This document shows, piece by piece, positions 60,116 to 64,000 of a stretch of DNA of 64,000 nt. Position numbers and translations under genes: made by a program. Each line of letters opens with the position of its first letter. Position 1 is the stretch's first letter. The notes beneath the pieces are model-generated. The model saw only the letters and a list, made by a program, of their open reading frames with translations, had not been told where the DNA came from and made no database searches. Location of the stretch: positions 11,619,501 to 11,683,500 of the forward strand of contig JAULJL010000005.1 of the NCBI GenBank assembly GCA_030761205.1, written 5' to 3'. This DNA comes from Fremontodendron californicum. Lineage: Eukaryota > Streptophyta > Magnoliopsida > Malvales > Malvaceae.

Positions 60116-62634
60116 TGTCATAACGTGCCAAATGCGAATTCAGCAAGCTAGACACAAATATGGAGTCGCAACTAATCATCTAATCTATGTGTGATTAGTC
60201 ACTTATACGAATCTATCATCTTTAAAGTAATCCTAAGCTTTACTAAGGCACCTTAAAAATAATAGGTTCTTGTCTACTTATCAGAACTAGATTCGGGAGT
60301 ACGGTTACATGTGAGGAAGGATTAGCATCCTCACAACGCCCATCCAAAAATACGGTACCTAATTAGTCTTGTGATACTTAAAAAGTCTTAATAAAATGGT
60401 CTTGTCTATCTTATCTTCATTTTAAGTTAAAATATCGAAAATCTTCTTTTAGGTCTCCTTTTCCATCAATCTGGATAAATTGCTAAAAGATGTCTCCTCA
60501 CCTCGAGAGTATTCAAAAGAAATCGATCTTTCCATTGAAGAGGCTACGTCGTCGGAAAAATTAGAATTTAATCCAAAGTCTAATCTTCGTAATTAAAAAC
60601 TTGTAATTTTATTTACGTTTGCTCAAAAATAAATCTCGATCTCAATATCGAAAATTTCCTCTTAAAACCTTTCTATCGATCTGGAAGATTTTTAAAAGAC
60701 TTTTCTCATCTAAATTTTTTTAAGAAATCAACCAATCGCTATTTTTTTGAATTTCATCATTGGAAGAAATCGTAATTTAGCTTTAATTTTAAATTAAGCA
60801 TTGATTATGGAAATTATGACTCAAATAATTTTTTTTATTGAAAATTAATTGATTTAAAATAAATAAATTTCAACCTTTTGTATCGAAAATTATCCCTTAA
60901 AATTTTTTCATCAATTTGGAGAATTTTTATGAGAATTCTCTCACCTAGAAATTCCATGGAAATCAACCAAACGTGAACTCCTCGGATTTCATCATTGGAA
61001 AAGATCTTAATTTATTAATTTCAAAATAAATAATCATCAATTTAAAAAAAAATTTATCTTATTAATAAATAAATAGTTAATAATAATAAAATACAATTAA
61101 AATATAATAATAATATAAAATATAATAATAATAGTTAATAATTTAGAGTATAATAATAATAGTTAATAATATAAAATATAATAATAATAGTTAATAATAT
61201 AGAATATAATAATAATATAAAATATAATAATAATAGTTAATAACTAATAATTAACTCACAAAAAAAAATCTGCAAAAAAACTTAAAAATACAATTAGTAA
61301 TAATAAATAATAAAAAAAAAAGTGCTCCTAAAAAAAATAATAAAAAGAAATAATAAAAGAAAAGGAAAGGAAACAAATAACAAAACAAAGCAAAGCAAAG
61401 CAAAAAAAAAATACATAAGCTAACAACCGGGTCGGGTCAGATGATTATTATTTATTTATTATTACTAATTGTATTTTTAAGTTTTTTTTGCAGATTTTTT
61501 TTTGTGAGTTAATTATTAGTTATTAACTATTATTATTATATTTTATATTATTAACTATTATTATTATATTCTATATTATTAACTATTATTATTATATTTT
61601 ATATTATTAACTATTATTATTATATTCTATATTATTAACTATTATTATTATATTTTAATTGTATTTTATTATTATTAACTATTTATTTATTTATTAATAA
61701 TATATATTTTTTTAAATTGATGATTATTTATTTTGAAATTAATAAATTAAGATCTTTTCCAGTGATGAAATCCAAAGAGTTCACGTTTGGTTGATTTTCA
61801 AGGAATTTCTAGGTGAGAGAATTCTCTTAAAATTCTCCAGATTGATGAAAAAATTTTAAGGGGTAATTTTCGATACAAAAGATTGAAATTTATTTATTTT
61901 AAATCAATTAATTTTCAATAAAAAAAATTTGAGTCATAATTTCCATAATCAATGCTTAATTTAAAATTAAAGATAAATTAAGATTTCTTCCAATGATGAA
62001 ATTCAAAAAAATCACGATTGGTTGATTTCTTAAAAATTTCTAGGTGAGAAAAGTCTTTTAAAAATCTTCCAGATCGATGGAAAGGTTTTAAGAGGAAATT
62101 TTCAATATTGAGATCGAAATTTATTTTTGAGCAAACGTAAATAAAATTGCAAGTTTTTAATTACGAAGATTAGACTTAGGATTAAATTTTAATTTTTCCG
62201 ATGACGGAGCTTTTTCAATGGAAAGATCGATTTCTTTTGAATACTCTCGAGGTGAGGAGACGTCTTTTAGCAATTTATCCAGATTGATGAAAAAGGAGAC
62301 CTAAAAGATGATTTTCGATATTTTAACTTAAAATGAAGATAAGATAGACAAGACCATTTAATTAAGACTTTTTAAGTATCACAAGATAATTAGGTACCGT
62401 CCTTTTGGATGGGCATTGTGAGGATGCTAATCCTTCTTCACACGTAACCGTACTCCCGAATCTAGTTCTGATAAGTAGACCAGAACTTATTATTTTTAAG
62501 GTGCCTTAGTCAAGCTTAGGATTACTTAAGATGATAGATTCGTATAGGTGACTAATCACACCTAGATTAGATGATTAGTGGCGACTCCATATTTGTGTCT
62601 AGCTTGCTGAATTCGCATTTGGCACGTTATGACA
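60116..62634. repeat. 2.5-kb palindrome: inverted LTR arms
   Basis: Left arm 60116-61311 and right arm 61444-62634 (1196 and 1191 bp) are inverted copies, by eye roughly 93-95% identical over the outer 300 bp, with a spacer of about 132 bp (61312-61443) that includes ACCGGGTCGGGTCAG. Both arms contain AT-rich AATAATAGTTAATA repeats towards the centre. The outer end of each arm is the exact LTR terminus. Confidence 0.88.
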
Positions 62635-62637
62635 GTT

Positions 62638-62656
62638 TGGCGACTCTTCTGGGGAC
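62638..62656 (+). promoter_or_regulatory. Primer-binding site of the plus-strand Ogre
   Basis: TGGCGACTCTTCTGGGGAC, three bases after the LTR end (GTT spacer). It differs from the minus-strand elements' PBS at two positions (TT for CG), so it may use another tRNA-Arg isoacceptor. Confidence 0.8.
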
Positions 62657-63418
62657 ATTAGAGAGTCGAGACATAGATTAGTCTTGTGATACCTTAGGTT
62701 TTAAATATTGTGTTTTTTTTTTAAATTTTATTTTCTTGTTCTTTTTTCTATTATTTGTGATAACTCTTGTTTCTTATACATCGGTGGGAAAAAGAAGGTT
62801 TGATTGTTCTTTCGCACATACGACACATTGCATATCATAAAGCCCTATACCCGGGCTCGTCCCTTTTAGGAAGGGGTAAAGTACCTACGCCTTCGTGGGA
62901 TGATAACCTCCGCAATGGCTAGCGAAACACCTTCAGAGTGTAAAGTACCAAAGCTTTCGTGAGGTGATAACCTCCACAGCAACTTTAGAAAATACTCTCA
63001 GCCGAATTGAACCCTTCCGGTTGGAGCCTATAATGGGTGAGGAATGGGGTGCCTTACTCATCCTACATGGATGATGTTAAGGAGCAATTCGGGGACCTTT
63101 TTTAGCTTGGTCAATTATCCTAAACCCATCATATAAACAACATTTAAGTGGCCAACTTTAGGATAGAGCCATGTCCACCCTTGTATAGAGAAGAACCCAA
63201 AATTAAGACACACGAAGGAACACTTCTTATACTTATACCTTTTCATTGACATGATATTTGTTTTGCTGATATGCTCACCATGATAATGCTTACACATGTT
63301 GTATTTTTATCCTTCCATAAGATTGTTGATATAATATCTAACTTCTTGTTTTCTTTCTTTTCATACATCATGCATCATCATAAAGTCATCTTGTCACATA
63401 ACGGTTTAGATAAAAAGA
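62657..63418 (+). other. Leader of the plus-strand Ogre
   Basis: Non-coding. 62860-63100 contains ACGCCTTCGTGGGATGATAACCTCC-like and AGCTTTCGTGAGGTGATAAC modules plus CGAATTGAACCC and GAGCAATTCGGGGACC, diverged versions of the leader block in the two minus-strand elements. Confidence 0.7.
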
Positions 63419-64000
63419 ATGTTCGCTAAATCCATGGAAAGTCTAGCAGTCGCCAAGCGTGAGTCTAAGGTTAGCTTGAAGCTTAGATCTGAAGCAGTTC
63501 AGAAGAATACAAAGGATTGTCTTCCAGTCGGGTATGTCTCCACTCTTACCGAGAAAGTTCACATGGATCTGGGACAGAACAACCTCAAAGATTTGATCAG
63601 TATTTGGCATTCTTGGGATGAAACTCGACAAGAGGCATTCAGACAAAAATGTGGGGATCTGGCTTTGCTTCTATCTGTTGAAGTCGATAATAACTTGGTA
63701 AGAGCCATGACACAATTATGGAACCCCTCATACAGGTGTTTCGTGTTTAATGAAGTAGACATGGTTCCGACTATGGAAGAGTACTCAGCTTTACTTCGAT
63801 TGGATCCCCTTAGTCCAGATAAGATCTACTGGAAGAATAAAACTGGGTATCGGAAGAAGTTAGCTAAGATTATGGGAATCAGCTTGCCAAAAGCTGACAA
63901 ACTTGTGAAGACAAAGGGTAAGAGTACTTGCATCTCATGGAACGTTCTGCGAGGCTTCATTGTTAAACACTTAGATGACGATGAAGGGATGAAAGTGCGT
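63419..64000 (+). CDS. Ogre ORF1 (DUF7745-like), 5' part
   Basis: Open from ATG at 63419 to the window end (194 codons seen). It aligns with ORF1 of the inner Ogre: CLPVGYVSTLTEKV, then QLWNPSYRCFVFNEVDMVP and MEEYSALLRLD against FWNPAYRCFTFNDEDMTP and IEEYSTLLRIE. A second ATG at 63434 is an alternative start. Here the position equivalent to the inner element's TAG is not a stop. Function unknown; typical of the extra gene upstream of gag in Ogre elements. Confidence 0.85.
   Translation, partial: MFAKSMESLAVAKRESKVSLKLRSEAVQKNTKDCLPVGYVSTLTEKVHMDLGQNNLKDLISIWHSWDETRQEAFRQKCGDLALLLSVEVDNNLVRAMTQLWNPSYRCFVFNEVDMVPTMEEYSALLRLDPLSPDKIYWKNKTGYRKKLAKIMGISLPKADKLVKTKGKSTCISWNVLRGFIVKHLDDDEGMKVR

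Larger units (their letters stand above)
60116..64000 (+). mobile_element. 5' part of a plus-strand Ogre relative, cut by the window edge
   Basis: LTR-like sequence ends TTATGACA at 62634, followed by a tRNA-Arg-type PBS (62638-62656), a leader and ORF1 from 63419 still open at 64000. The LTR region is palindromic (60116-62634). It opens TGTCATAACG at 60116, the exact inverse of its end, so 60116 may be the element boundary. It belongs to a different Ogre group from the minus-strand elements, but shares leader and U5 motifs. Confidence 0.8.

Overview
This window is eukaryotic plant nuclear DNA, from an AT-rich eudicot-like genome whose species I cannot name. It contains no bacterial-type operons, no rRNA, tRNA or CRISPR, and I recognise no intact host gene. 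Roughly 56 of the 64 kb are LTR retrotransposons inserted into one another. Boundaries come from exact TG...CA termini, 5-bp target-site duplications (TSDs), primer-binding sites (PBS) and polypurine tracts (PPT).

Layout. (1) 1-7602: AT-rich non-coding DNA with a 306-bp hAT-type MITE (2310-2615), a Helitron-like left end (5408) carrying a GC-richer passenger that looks like plant mitochondrial DNA (about 5640-6360), and a second Helitron-like left end at 7592. (2) 7603-59642: an outer, minus-strand, non-autonomous Ogre/Tat-type Ty3-gypsy element with 4.1-4.4 kb LTRs, inserted into the second Helitron end (TSD CTATA). Its coding region is gone except for a frameshifted gag scrap near 40 kb. 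(3) 13568-36747: a complete, very young Ogre element (TSD CCTGT; LTRs of 4780 and 4779 bp with about 4 substitutions) inserted into a tandem array of the outer element. It encodes ORF1 (DUF7745-like), gag-protease and RT-RNase H-integrase. An intron of 208 nt between protease and RT restores the reading frame. (4) 41730-55146: a young Athila element (TSD GAACC; two 1980-bp LTRs with about 4 differences) inserted into the leader of the outer element. (5) 60116-64000: the start of a plus-strand Ogre relative, with a 2.5-kb palindromic LTR region, a PBS and ORF1 running off the window.

Most interesting content. Between integrase and the 3' LTR the Athila element carries two intact extra genes. 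One (45836-46483) is a LONELY GUY (LOG)-type cytokinin-activating phosphoribohydrolase with its catalytic signature. The other (46848-47384) is a basic, cysteine-rich protein resembling the nucleic-acid-binding proteins of carlaviruses. Each is preceded by a good splice acceptor. The pol region of the same element is damaged (two frameshifts and a lost integrase zinc ligand). My inference is a retrotransposon with a 'host-manipulation cassette': a cytokinin-activating enzyme plus a possible regulator or silencing suppressor, perhaps mobilised in trans.

All coordinates, differences and motifs were read by eye; family assignments rest on motif recognition, not on database searches.
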